A program made the translations under genes and the position numbers. A stretch of DNA of 64,000 bases, taken from positions 372,001 to 436,000 of the forward strand of contig SRSI01000019.1 of assembly GCA_005656395.1 (NCBI GenBank), in the 5' to 3' direction. This document shows, one piece after another, positions 49,935-63,786 of the stretch; the stretch's first letter is position 1, and the number at the start of each line of letters is the position of its first letter. The notes beneath the pieces are model-generated. The model was not told the origin of the DNA. It was given only the letters and a program-made list of their open reading frames with translations, and did no database searches. The stretch is from Strongyloides papillosus. Lineage: Eukaryota > Nematoda > Chromadorea > Rhabditida > Strongyloididae.

Positions 49935-52900
49935 TGTTTGTGTTATTTGTTAAAAGAAAATTCTTTAACAATGATAATAATGGTGTGTTTATAGAAAGGA
50001 TAACAATCACCAAATAGAAAAAAAAATTTGCTTTAAGCAGATGAGAAGGTTATTGTATTAGAATTGTAGAAATAATAATAAAATAAAAAGTATTTGACAA
50101 CACTAATAAATGTGAATCACTGAAAATAAAAATAATTAAAACATGAAATCCACATGAAGAAATATTTGTGATTAAATGTTATATGGAGGAAAGCCCAACT
50201 GACAAATGGCTTTAGAATAAAGTCTTTTTTATTCAGTGATAAATACTTGAAGCCACGCCTATTAAAATATTATTAAAAATAAGTTTACTTTTGAATTTTG
50301 AAATTACGTAAAATAATCGTTAAATTATTATTAATATGATTAATAAACAAATTTATTATGTATAAAGAAGTTACTAAACTTTAATGTATCTCTAATTAAA
50401 TTAAATTCTGTGAAATAAATAAATAGAAAAAGTAAATTTACGGGGTTGGATAGTAAAATTTAAATTAGATTTCTAGGGTTTGATTTAAAATTAAAAATAC
50501 TATATTATTACTCTGTTTATAAACTCTGAATAGAAAAAATGTACACCTAGGCAGTTTTTTTAACGTTTTACAATGATGAAATCTTTTTAATTGATAACAT
50601 AACTTAAATGTTAAAAATAGGTTTACTTTGCTTTTAATAGTAATTCATAACTAATTTATTCTTACATGAATGATTTTATAGGTATTAATGAACTTTGCTC
50701 CCATAATATCAGGGAAGAACTTTTGTCAATTAATGCGATCATGAAGAGGGAACAAATGTTATCAAAAATGGCTTTTTTTAAACAATATAAAATTTTTTGC
50801 AAAGCTACTTTTTTTACAGTTTAAAAATGGAAGTATTTTATATATACAATTTTAAAACAATTAAAGGTACAAAAATTTTTAAACATTAAAATAAAGTAAA
50901 TTTATTTAAAATTTTAATAACAATAAAGTTTACAAAAAAAAGTTTAAAATAAATAAATTTTGTTTTTATAAAAATTTTTATCATACCAATTTCAAGTACA
51001 TTTACATAATTTTTGAAACATTTTACATAATAATTACACTTTGTAAAATCTAAACTATTTTTCTTATAATATCTTAATTATTTATTTTTACCACAACTTA
51101 TTAAATTTGTATACTTTTATGAAGTAATATTACTTACATAAATTTGTATGGATATAGTAATAAAAAGGAAGTATGTAGTTTAAACGTAGTAATAATTCTA
51201 GAAAAAGTTTACTTTTTTTATTTATAAATTTAAAGTAACACCTACATTATGCTACTTAGAGAATGGTTAATTTTAATCACGAAGAGGGTGATCTAGGTAA
51301 AGAGTTAGGTGATGTTGTTTTTTTATAATCAGTGGGAGGATAAGAATTTTTAAAAAAAGTGTATTATTAGTATGTAATTTAATATCAAAATAAATAATAA
51401 TAATGCTCTTCAAATATGTTTTTAGGGCAACTTTTTTAAAAACCTAATTTTGATATTTAATATTGTTACAATAGAAGCAAAAACTATTCATTTTTGAAAT
51501 ATTTTAATGTTTTTTTTTGTTTTTTAAATAATGGATACACTATTCTAATCAACAAACAATTTAAAATAACTTTAAATAATACTTATTATTATCTTATTTT
51601 TTATCAATATCATTTTATTTAGTTGTTTGTTATCGGTTTATAAAGGAATTTATAAGAAAAGTTATGAAAAATTAAAGAGTATTCGAAAAACAATTTATAA
51701 TCCACAAAACCTACATCATATCTAAGAGTTTTTATGGAATTCTTAATTATGCTTATATATATTCTAGAATTTTAAATGTGATGTATTTTAAACATAAAAA
51801 ATAAAGGCGAAATAAATTACATAAATGTTTTTTTTCTAACTTGATCATATTGGGAATTCTTTTTTTTCAAAAAAAATGTCCTTTGTCTATTAATAAATTA
51901 ATTTTTAATTAAATTTAATACGTAGGATAATTAACTATGAATAGAACGGAAACCTTTAAATAATTATTACGTAATAATTCATTTAGTACAGTTTTTTATG
52001 ATTTTTGAATATATTTATAGATGTAAAAAGTACTTGTGTCTTTCACAGGAATGTATTTTTTGTTTACAAGACAATAAATTCTTAATAAATTTTAAGTTAC
52101 TATATTAATGATTATTTCGCATTAGACAGGAAATATTTGTTGCTATTATTTCTTGGTAATATAAATAGGCATTAAGGAAAATTTATTTTCTACGTCAAAG
52201 AATGTTATTAGCTTACTATACTTGGGTAAAGTATAAAGTGTCTATATGAAGAATTATCTTATTTATGGTGTATTAATATATAACAACAGACAGTCATTAA
52301 ACAAATGATTATTGTATTTTGTAGTATTTATAGTAATGGTATTACATCACGTAATCTTATTTCCTCTTTATAGAAATGACAAAAAAATATTATTATCAAA
52401 ATAAGGGAATCAAAGTACAAAAAATATCGTTAATAGTTAAAAAAGAATATTATTGTTATTAACAACAAATAAATAAAAGGTTAAAATTACGTATCACCTA
52501 GAATGTTACAAGTGATTTGAATACAATGAATAAAATATGTTATATATGCTATATTTAACTATATATATATTTCCAGTCAAACACATTTTTATCACGTGAA
52601 ATGTGATAACGTTAAAGGTAGGGGTTCCTTTAGTAAAAATTGAATTCTTGTTATACTTATTGAAAAAATAAAATTTAAATGGGTGTTAGCAATTTCTATG
52701 ATTAATGAAAAACTTTGTACATTTATCATTTAACCAAAGAACATTCATTATCACAAGGGAAATGAGTGTGAGAGTGTATTATAGGTAAAAAAGAAGATTT
52801 TGTAATATGAAAAATAAGTACCAATATGATTTTAAAATTTACTTAACATATTTTCTATCACAAATTACACATACTTTGAATTTTTTTGCCATATTTTTTT

Positions 52901-55900
52901 TTGCACTATTTTTTTAACTTTAGGCAAAAGTATCATAAATATTGACAAAAGAAATATGATCAGGTGTTGAAAAATATCTCTAATGTACTTGTAATAAATA
53001 TTATGAAGTAATTTTCCTAAAATAATTATATTACTAATCACACTATAACAACATGCTTTTTTATTTGTTAAAAAATAATATATAAACATACTAATATTTA
53101 CAAAAAGGGTTCAGATGTTATAAGATTAAACATTATTTTGCATGGTCAGAGTTTGATCATACGTAGCTTACGAAATAAGGTTAAAAAGCTACAGACTACT
53201 AAAATCAGGTGCTGATAACAAAAATACTTCTACAAAGGAATTTCCAGGATACAAAGAATAACAATTTAACTTTTCATTACAACTAGACACACACGTGTAA
53301 AGTTGCTGGTAATCTAAATATTCAACTATCATTCTGATGCAATACAATTTAATTAAAAATAATAATGTTGTCAAAAGAAATACCATTTAAAAGATAATGA
53401 TAAGAAATTATATAGTATATTTAGTTCAGGGAAAAACACGATAAATTACTAGATCTTTAATTGTATAATAAGTTTTTAACATGAATAATATAATACCATT
53501 TATAGAAAATACAATATTCTCACTGATTTTGCATGTGCATTTATCGTGTATACTAAAATAAATACATTATTCTTTTGATCGCTTTTTAATCATAAGTATA
53601 TAATATTTAGAATTTAACTTTGCAAATGAACAATAAAAAAATATATTATTTACTGATATTTTAAAATGTAAAAATATTATAAGGAAATAGAAGTATTATG
53701 TAAAATAAATAAGCATTAAGTGTATGAAAAGAAGAGCTATTGTATGATGATGTTGTGATAGGAAGAAAAGAATGTTTTTTTAATGATAATTTTGAGGTAT
53801 TTCTCTAAATATTTTTAGACTTGAAAAAGTCATCGTAAAAGAAAAATACCGGTGGTGATGTTTAAATAATTAGGTGTTGCAAATATGTCAATTCTATTTA
53901 TATAAAAAATAATTTTTAATAGTCACTCGCGAAAATTTTTAATAAAATATAGGTATAATTTTTACTTAATTAGTTAAATTTAAACTAGTTTAAATATACG
54001 AAAAGAAAAAGTGTGAAAAGTAATATGTATAATAAAAAATATGGTACGATAAATGGGTGGATACGGTAAGATTACGTAGAAATCTTTAAAAAACATTAAA
54101 TAATACATTGAAAATGAATTTATTTATTAATGACTAATTAACAACATATTAAAGAAAAACAAAACGAAAAAACAACAAAAATCAAATTGAAGAACTTGTT
54201 TTAGATAAAAATTTGAGATGTTTAATGACGATTTATTATGGATCCTATTTTCGTCAAAATTAATAGATATTAAAATTACAGAATCAGTATCAATTAACTA
54301 TCACAAATACAAAAGTTTGGTGTTTTTGATAATTAGGTGATTACCTTTGATGACATGTCTCTGGTGAGACTTAAAGAAATATTTCTTTGTTACTATTAAT
54401 AAAAAATATACTTTTATATGACTCAGTGTTATAATAACTACTTTAAATTTTATGTTACACTAAAAGTTTATAGTTGTGTTTATCTTTAATATATTAAAAT
54501 ATAAATAATCTAAGATTTAACGCATGAAATATATTTCTAAAGGTGTTTATGAAAATATTATTAGTTTTATTATTATTGGAATTGTACATAATAGAATTAA
54601 ATTATAAAAATATAAGTTTTTTTGTTTATAAAGACTTGTAATAATTTTAAAGTTTGCAAATTCAAGTTCTTTCTTAATTAATTATTATTATAAATTGTGG
54701 TTGAAAAGCCTGTTCATGCATCTAACAAATTGGCATGCAAGCGAATATAGAAGTATTTAGATTAAATATAAAAGGCAAGAATATGCACTTTTGAAGTAGA
54801 CGTATTTTTTCCAAAGATATATATATGATATATTTTTCTAACTTATCTATTAAAATCCTATCTTAATAACTGTGAATATCAAAGTTTTTAATTCATAATC
54901 TTCCGTCGAGATGCGTCACTATGATTAAATTTCAAAAATTGAGCAATGAACATCTTAAGAACAAAACAAGTATAAAAAGCTTATGTGAAAAAAACAGGAT
55001 AAAAGTTTTTACTAAGAAAACATATTTATTTTTTATTTTTTAAAGTATCGTTGCATCAATAATACAAAAAAGAAGCACTATAAAGGATAAATATAAAACT
55101 AAGCTTCTACTTATCTATTCAACACAATAATTTTCCATTGAAAACAACCAAGCCATTGGAATATTTTATAATTAATAGAACGTGGGACTTTTTTGATTCT
55201 TTTTTCGTCATGAAGCAAAAAATAAATAAATATTGTAATTTTTTATCAATAGTTTTCTAGTTTTTTCGATGAATTTTTACGTACACTTTTGAAAGTAATT
55301 TATATTTCATTGTCAACTACAAAATTTTCTTTTATACTATTAATAAATGTTTAAACATCACAACTCAATCTTTTTTTCTCATTTTTTCATACAATTTTAT
55401 AAAAGACATGCACCCAACACACTAGTACAATACCATAAATTTATTTTTTATAAAAAAAAAGTAATAAAATGGATGATACATTGAAAGTTCGCTTTTTATC
55501 AATGAAAAAAAAAAATTTTTCTATACCATTTATGTACATTTAATGTAATAAAAACATGAAATTGAACAATTTAATAACATACTTGATACGAAATATTGTT
55601 ATACTTATGTTTAAGATTATAATAATAATAATACTAACAAATAAACTAATACCTTTCCACGATTTCTATAAAAAATTCAATGTTCTTTATTTAATTTCAT
55701 AAACTTTTAACGCTACATTTTTCATGTGATTTTCCTGTGATACTTGATCTTGGAAAGGTCATTAAAAAAACTTTTTCTTGCCTACAGAATAATCTTATAC
55801 TTTATATGGTAAATAAAGAATTGTTTAATAAAGTAAAGTTGTTTTTTTTTATAAAAATAAGTGAATACTTTAAATGTTTTTCTAAAAAGAACTTATTCTA

Positions 55901-57468
55901 AGAGTAAATTATTAAAAATTCTCATTTTATTTTTTTAATACATATTTTATTTAACCTTTAATTTTAAATTAAATATATTTGACTTTATACTGGTACAGAA
56001 AGCATCGAATATAACATCATAGAACAACCATGTTAAATGAAAAATTTACAAAGTTTCTAAAATTATGTGTTTATTTTGTGTTTGAAATAAATTTAAAGTT
56101 AAAGATTATAAGATTAATTTAGCTTTTTACTCATAATTTGATAGACATATAATTCATAATATATGAGATTATTTTTAAAATATGTATTAAAGTGTTTATG
56201 TAGCTATAATTAAATAACTGCGAAAATGAGTTTAAACTATAGTTTGTGTGTTGTCGCATAAAATAATAAGCTATAAAACATCATTAGTTCTCACTTTTTG
56301 ATATGAAATTTTTAGAGAACTCTTATAATTAATAAAATTTACAGTATATAAAATAAAATTATAAGAGAAGATCATGTTTTTAATCTTATAACCAATATTA
56401 AGCATAAAATAATTATTTCAACATATTATGAATACTTATATTGAAGATTAAACTCGTTAACAAACTAATTAGAAAGAAATTTAAAGCACAAAATAAGTAC
56501 AAAGTCAAAAGATTATATAAATTGGTTATCATTTTATCTCTAGATAATTTTATACTTCAATTAAAGATAAAAAGACTTTAACACTTCTTTTGAAAGAACT
56601 TTATCATCATAAACTTTATTTATGAAATGAAAAATAATGTGTTGTTTGAACTTAATGATAATATGGTATTATTATAGTTTTTTTTATCGAACAATTGATA
56701 ATAAGAACTCGTTTGAACAATACTAATTCAGATACGATCGTGATGAATCACATAGGAAATATTCATGACTGATAAAATTGTATTATTTTAGTTACCTGTT
56801 GATGTTAAAATGTTTGTAGTAAATAAAAAATACGATTACAATGTGGAAATTTCTTTTTAGAAATTTTAGAGTTTTAACGGAAAGTAGACATAATGGTATT
56901 GTTCTTACTATCAATTTCCATTAAACTATAGAACATTTACATGCTTAGAATATTAAAATCACTACTACTATTTTGAATGAAAAAAGTTACATGGTTTTAA
57001 TAAAAAAAGTTGAAAAAAAATTGTTTTCTGAACAAGATATTAAATGTACAGATTTAATGAAATTCAATGATAGGAGATACAAACAGTATTACAAATTTTT
57101 AATTATATAAAGTTATGAAGTGAGTAGAAAAAAGTTAAACGATTTAGAAATAATTGGAGCGTTTAACGGATATACTTTAATAATGTTTTAAAGTATGGGT
57201 TTTTTAGAAATATATTTACTGATTTTTGATGTCAATGTTAGATTGTTTACATGTTTGAATCCGTTTAACATTAACAAGTGCATTTGAAAGTAATCACCAG
57301 TCATGATTCTTTAGACAATACATATGGAAAGAGCTTCAAACATAAATTAATATATTATATTGGAATGCTTCAAGGTATAATGAAAAAACAAAGATATTGA
57401 GGGACGATGACCAAATAAAAGGTATAACTTTTAAATACTAATAAACTAATTTTTCCTCATTAAACTAG
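49935..57468. other. Long gene-poor, AT-rich region
   Basis: Over seven kilobases without a convincing gene. A minus-strand frame at 53189-53386 is the only candidate. Intron-like and UTR-like sequence of neighbours may extend into both ends. No tandem repeat array, transposon ends or tRNA-like fold was recognised by eye. Confidence 0.5.
53189..53386 (-). CDS. Doubtful small secreted cysteine peptide ORF
   Basis: The 65-codon frame has a hydrophobic start (MVFLLTTLLFLIKLYC) and then three cysteines close together (TCVSSCNEKLNC), as in small secreted peptides. No paralogue in the window, no splice evidence and no promoter signal support it. It may be chance. Confidence 0.22.
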   Translation of the reverse strand: MVFLLTTLLFLIKLYCIRMIVEYLDYQQLYTCVSSCNEKLNCYSLYPGNSFVEVFLLSAPDFSSL

Positions 57469-57711
57469 CATCATAAATCTCAAGAATGGGATCAGGTGAT
57501 TCAAAAAGATTCCTTATTAAATTTGTTAAATTTCATAATATCCCAAAAATTTATTTTAGTAAAATTAAATAATGAATTTTTTACAATGATACCATATTTG
57601 AAACTAACTTATCAGTTAACTATTGATGTTATTGATGATAATTATTGTGAAATACTAAAACAATTGCACAAAACTTTAAAGCATACTAGTAATTTATGGG
57701 ACAAAAAGTAA
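57469..57711 (+). other. Unrecognised open exon-like stretch before the UGTs
   Basis: From an acceptor-like AAACTAG at 57468 the frame is open for 80 codons to the TAA at 57709, with fairly normal composition (SLLNLLNFIISQKF, TIDVIDDNYCEILKQL). A possible 47-base intron precedes it (GTATAAC donor), but the upstream sequence has stops in the joining frame. It could be a decayed exon or a chance frame. It ends 11 bases before the UGT start. Confidence 0.25.
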
Positions 57712-57722
57712 AATAATCTATT

Positions 57723-59538
57723 ATGCATTCTAAAAATTTACTTTTATTTATTAATTTTTTTGTGCTTCTTAAATCTTACAAGATCCTTGTAGTAAATCCA
57801 AGAAATGGATATTCACATGTAAACTTTTTTTCACAAATTGCTGATATTTTAACTGAAGAAGGGCATGATGTGACTGTTCTTACTATTGATTTAGATCCGA
57901 CTATAAAACATCCTGGAGCCTATAAAGCTAAAGTTATTACGTATCCATTAACAAAAGAAATTGAAGACCACTTTGTTAATATGACTGATAGTAAATTTCT
58001 ATGGAATTTATCTAGTAGTGGTCTTGATCAATATAAGGTAATATATAAAAAAGCTTACGTCTTTTAGTTAATTTGTAATATTAGTGGTATGAAACTAAAA
58101 CTGTTTGTTTTGATCTGATGACTAATAAATTATTAAAATTCCTCAAATTTTTCTATAATGAGTTCTAAAAATATTTAAAGTACAATTGCCATTTAATTAA
58201 AAGACGAAAAAAAATTATAAGTTGTTATATGATATTTACAAAGATGATTATTCCATCAAATAAAAAATATTTTTTATAGATGCTGATGAGATTTATAGAT
58301 GGACAATATAAACAATTATTGAGAGTACTCAATGATGATGAATTGACAGAAAAAATGAAAAAAGAAAAGTTTGATCTTGGTGTTGTTGAGGCTTTTCATT
58401 TCTCTATTCTTGGAATGTTTAAAGTATGGGGAATAAAAGCTTATGTAACAGGATTCTCAATGTCATTATCGGATGGTTTTTATAAAGATTTTGGTTTGCC
58501 ATTTCCAGCATCCTACATTCCGAATCACATGTCACCATTTAGTGAAAAAATGACATATGAAGAAAGATTTCAAAACTTATTCAATCACCATTTTGGTTCT
58601 AAATTATTTTCTTTATTATCTGATAAAATAACATTACAAAAGGAATTCGATGAAAAATACGGTGTAGGATTTTTTGATAGTGAAAATGCTGTTGGTGATT
58701 CGTCATTTTTTGTCATTAATTCAAATCCTTTCTTGGATATTCCAGGACCAAAAGCACCAAAAATGGTTGAAGTTTCTGGAATTGGTATTAAAGATCCTAA
58801 ACCACTTTGTGAGTACTGGAATGGAATTCTTTCAATGAGAAGTAGAACTATTCTTGTATCATTTGGATCATTTGCCAAAGCTATTCATATGCCAGAAAAA
58901 ATGAAGCAAGGATTACTAGAAACAATAAGAAAAATGAAAGATATTACTTTTATATGGAAATATGAAGAACCAGAAGACGGAACTGGAAAAAACATTGAAA
59001 ATTTAGTACTTAGTAAATGGGTACCACAAAACGATTTGCTAAATAATGAGAAGTTGTCATTATTTGTGACACATGGAGGCATGGGTAGCATAACAGAATT
59101 ATCATTTAGAGGTGTTCCAGCAGTGGTAATTCCAGTAATGGGTGATCAACTAAGAAATTCTAAATTGGTTGAAAGACAGAATTACGGTATTATCATGAAT
59201 AAATTAGATTTGGCAAATCCCGATATATTGGTAAAGAATATTAAAACTATTTTGGACGATGATACATACAGAAAGAACGCTAAAATAGTTTCAAGAAGAT
59301 TAAGCAAAAGACCAATTGGCTCCAAAAAACTTCTTATAGACCACATTGAATTTGCTGCCGAATTTGGAAGACTTGTTATGCTTGATTTGGCCAGTCGTAA
59401 TATGGGGGTAATTGAATATTACAATCTTGATATCATACTTCCTGTGTTCTTTGGACTCTTTTGTTTGTTTGTTTTTTATTCTACGTAACATTCAAGATTA
59501 TAAAAAAATTATTTACGTCAAAGGTTAAAAAAGATTAA
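57723..59538 (+). CDS. UDP-glycosyltransferase (GT1/UGT), copy 1, tail break
   Basis: Microsomal UDP-glycosyltransferase that would conjugate a sugar from a UDP donor to small lipophilic compounds. Exon 1 (57723-58037, 105 codons) has a signal peptide and the catalytic-His region (GYSHVNFFSQIADIL); a 242-base intron follows; exon 2 starts at 58280. The donor-binding signature is present: WVPQNDLL, FVTHGGMGSITELSFRGVP, then MGDQLRNS. The C-terminal membrane helix (NLDIILPVFFGLF) is reached, but the read frame ends at 59486-59488, just after it. Compared with copy 3 this gene has four instead of five T at 59459-59462; with five, the frame would continue to a lysine-rich cytosolic tail ending KVKKD at 59538, a KxKxx-type ER retrieval signal. 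Confidence 0.9.
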
Positions 59539-59919
59539 GAAAATTTTCTTTAATATTTATTAAATTACCAGTAAAAATATCTTATTTTTTATTAAGATAA
59601 AGACCTTTTTACAACGATGTATAGTTTTTTATTTTTGAGTAAATAATCTAATGTTATTTGAATTTGCTTACTATAAAAAATTTGAATCAGTCGTTTTATA
59701 TATTCTTAAGGAATTTATTTTGATATAAGTAGTGTTAAAATGCAACGTTTTTATGTTTTTCTGTGAAATAATTAGTTAAATTTGAAATGTTAACATTATA
59801 ATATGGCTAGTAATTATTTTACAGGTAATACATGATAATACATTTTAATAGATAACCATATACTTATTTGTCTATTAAATTTATTTCAAAATTTTAAATG
59901 ACAAATTGCAAAGTTTATT

Positions 59920-61680
59920 ATGTTTATCAGCCATTTACACTTACTTTTTAACTTTTTTTTCTCTCTTCATTCGTATAAAGTTCTTATTGTAAATCCGAAA
60001 ATAGGATATTCACACGTAAACTCTTTTTCACAAGTCGCTGATATATTAACTGAAGCCGGACACAATGTAACAGCTCTTACTATTAATTTAGATTCAACTA
60101 TAAAATATCCCAGAGCTTATAAACCCAAAGTTATTAGTTTTCCAACTACAAAAAAAGTTGGGGAAAAATTTTTTTAGTATGAAAGGTAATTAAATGTTGT
60201 GAAATTTATCTAGTAATGGCTTAGATCAATATAAGGTAATATAGAAAAGAGCTTAGATATTTTAGTCAATTGGTAATCTTAATGATATAAAATTAGTAAT
60301 ATTTTATTTTGACCTGACAACTAATAAGTGATTAGAATTGTTCGAATTTCTGTACAATATCTGTTATAAATATATAAAGAACAGTTAAAATTTAATTAAA
60401 ACATACATAAAACTTAAAGGTTATTTTTATGATATATATAAAAAAAGTTAATAATTAAATCAAGATAAAAAATAATTTTTCTAAAGATGTTCATAAGACT
60501 TATAGATGGACGATATAGACAATTATAAGGAATAATCAATTATGATGAATTGACAGAAAAAAAAGAGAAAATTTTGATCTAGGTGTTGTTGAGGATTTTC
60601 ATTTCTCTATTCTTGAAATGTTAAACATATGGGGAATAAAGAATTATGTAACAGGATTCTCAATGTTATTATCAGATGGTTTTTATTAAGATTTGGATTC
60701 ACTATTTCCAGCATCCTATATTCCTAATCACATGTCACCATTTAGTGAACAAATGACATATAAAGAAAGACTTCAAAATTTATTCGCTCACCATTTCGGT
60801 TTGCAAATGTTGTCATTATTGTCTGACAAGATAACATTACAAAAGGAATTTGATGAAATATATAATAGGATTTTTTGATAGCGATAAAACTTTTGATGAT
60901 TCATCTTTTATTGTCATTAATTCGAATCCTTTCTTGGATATCCCAGGTCCGAAAACACCAAAAATAGTTGAAGTTTCTGATATCAGTACTAAAGATTCTA
61001 AACCACTTGATGAGTACTGGAATAAATATTGTCACTTAGGAATAAAGCAGTTCTAGTATCATTTGAAACATATGCTAAAACTATTCATATGCCTGAGTAT
61101 ATGAAAAAAAGACTGTTAGAAACAATAAGAAAACTAAACGATATAACTTTTATATTGAAGTATGAAGAACCTTGAGGTGGTACTGGAGAAAACATTGAAA
61201 ATTTAGTACTTATTAAATGGGTACCACAAACTGATTTGCTAAATGATAAAATATTGCCTTTATTTGTGACACATGAGGGTATAGGCAGTATAACAGAATT
61301 ATCATTTAGAGGGGTCCCAGCAGTTATAATGCTTAGTATAGCAGATCAGCTAAGTAATTCAAAATTATTTGAAAGAAGAAATTTCGGTATTATTATCAAA
61401 AAGTTAGGTTTGGAAAATTCAGATATTTTGGTAAAGAATATAAAAGTCATTTTGGATGATGAAACATATAGTAAGAAAGCTAAAATGGTTTCAAGAAGAT
61501 TAAACAAAAACCTATTGGTTCAAAAAGATTTCTTATAGAAAGTATTGAATTTTCTGCAGAATTTGGTAAAATTGATATGTTTGATTTAGCTAGCTGCAAT
61601 ATGGGATAAGAATAGTTGAACATTATGGTCATGACATCATTTTTCCTGTTATCTTTGGACTTTCTTTTTTTGTTTACTTT
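59920..61680 (+). pseudogene. UDP-glycosyltransferase pseudogene, copy 2
   Basis: The exon 1 part at 59920-60177 keeps a signal-like start and the GYSHVNSFSQVADIL region but ends in a stop shortly before the expected splice. The exon 2 remnant starts near 60487 and has many stops and frame changes (for example a TAA right after RQL near 60525). Recognisable pieces are SYIPNHMSPFSE, INSNPFLDIPGPK, FVTHEGIGSITELSFRGVP (Glu for Gly in the signature) and SRRLNKN. The lesions are numerous and include substitutions, so unlike its neighbours this copy is truly dead. Confidence 0.92.
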
Positions 61681-61971
61681 TTATATTACATAATATTATC
61701 GACATTTTAAAAAGTGTTTACGGTAAAAACTAGGACTGATTAAGAAATTTTTCTATGACATGTATTGAACGATATAAAAATCGAAGAAAAACGTTAAATT
61801 TTATGTATTTTTCGTGAAAAGTATGTTAAAAAGTTAAATTCTCATGATCATTTAATAATTATAATGTAAACAACTGTAAATTTCTTGATAAGAACTGATT
61901 TATAAGATAAATATAAAGTCATTGAGATATGTTTTATTTTATTATTTTTAGAAAAAATAGCATACCGTATT

Positions 61972-63786
61972 ATGTTAACCAACTATTTGCTTCTTTTTTT
62001 AAACTTTTCCTTGGTTCTTCATTCTTACAAGATCCTTGTTGTAAATCCTAAATTTGGATATTCCCATGTTAACTTTTTTTTCACAAATTGCTGACATTTT
62101 AACTGACGCTGGGCATAATGTTACTGTTCTTGCTATCAATTATGATCCAAGTGTAAAACATCCTGGTGCTTATAAAGCTAAAGTTATTACATATCCAGCA
62201 ACAAAAGAGATTGAAGACAGTTTTGCTACTGGAAAAGATAATAAGTTTTTGTGGAAATTACCTAACAATGGTCCGGAACAATACAAGGTAATATATCTTT
62301 TAGTTTATATCCTTTATTAAATTTGAAATATTGACGGTATGAAAAGAATAGTCATTGAATAATGTTAATAATTCATTAGAATTGTCTATGATTTGTATGC
62401 ATTTTTTGTTAGGGATTGATAAATTATTATTTAAACATAGCTTAAATACAAACAATACTGTCAGGAAACTAAAATAACATTAAAAAATATATTCCCAACT
62501 ATGTCAAATCTCATTTTATTTTATAGATGTTCTTTAAATTCTCAGATACAGCGTATGGGCAAATAAGGAGAATATTCAATGATGAAGAATTGGCAGAGGA
62601 ATTAAGAAAAGAAAATTTTGACCTTGGTATTGTTGAAGCTTTTCATTTTTCAATTCTTGGAATGTTTAAAGTATGGGGAATAAAGGCATATGTAACAGGA
62701 TTCTCAATGTCATTAGAAGATACCATGTATAAATATTTTGGCATGCCATTCCCAGCGTCTTTTATTCCAAATCATATGTCACCATTTAGTGATAAAATGA
62801 CATATAAAGAAAGATTTCAAAATTTGTTTGCACATTATATTGGGGAAACAGTTTACTACATCTTAAATCCTAAAACAGCATTACAAAAGGAATTTGATAA
62901 AAAATATGGAGTGGGATTTTATAATAGTTATAATGCAATTGGTGATTCTTCATTTATTGTCATAAATTCAAACCCTTTCTTAGATATTCCTGGGCCAAAA
63001 ACACCAAAAATGGTTGAAGTTTCTGGTATCGGTATTAAAGATACTAAACCACTTAATGAATATTGGAATAAAATTCTTTCGTTGAGAAATAAAACCATTC
63101 TCGTGTCATTTGGTACATTTACAAAAGCTACTTATATGCCTGAAGACTTAAAAAATGGTTTGTTAGAAGCAATAAGAAAATTAAATGATATAACATTTAT
63201 ATGGAAATATGAAGAACCTGAAGATGGTACTGGAAAAGACATTGAAAATTTAGTTCTCAGTAAATGGTTACCACAAAGTGATTTACTAAATGATGAAAGG
63301 CTATCTTTATTTATATCACATGGAGGCATGGGTAGCATAACAGAATTATCTTTTAGAGGGGTCCCAGCAATACTAATACCTATAATGGGAGATCAACTAA
63401 GAAATTCTAGATTAGTTGAAAGGCAAAATTACGGTATTATTATGAATAAGTTAGATTTGGCAAATCCAGATATATTGATAAAGAATATCAAAACTGTATT
63501 GGATGATGAAACATATAGAAAGAATGCTAAAATAGTTTCAAGAAGATTAAACAAAAGACCAATTGGGTCCAAAAAGCTTCTTATAGAACATATTGAATTT
63601 GCTGCTGAATTTGGAAAGCTTGATATGCTTGATTTGGCCAGTCGTAATATGGGGGTAATTGAATATTACAATCTTGATATCATACTTCCTGTGTTCTTTG
63701 GACTCTTTTTGTTTGTTTGTTTTTTATTATACGTAACATTAAAGATTGTAAAAAAATTGTTTACGTCAAAAGTTAAAAAAGACTAG
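61972..63786 (+). CDS. UDP-glycosyltransferase (GT1/UGT), copy 3, one-base break
   Basis: Same family and layout as copy 1: exon 1 from the ATG at 61972 to 62287, a 239-base intron, and exon 2 at 62527-63786. Exon 1 is 316 bases where copy 1 has 315; the extra base falls in a run of eight T (62074-62081) where copy 1 has seven, just after GYSHVN in the catalytic-His segment. Otherwise all hallmarks are intact: SKWLPQSDLL, SHGGMGSITELSFRGVP, MGDQLRNS, the membrane helix and a full cytosolic tail ending KVKKD (KxKxx ER retrieval type). Expected length without the extra base is 524 residues. An internal ATG at 62065 cannot replace the start, because the signal peptide would be lost. Confidence 0.9.
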
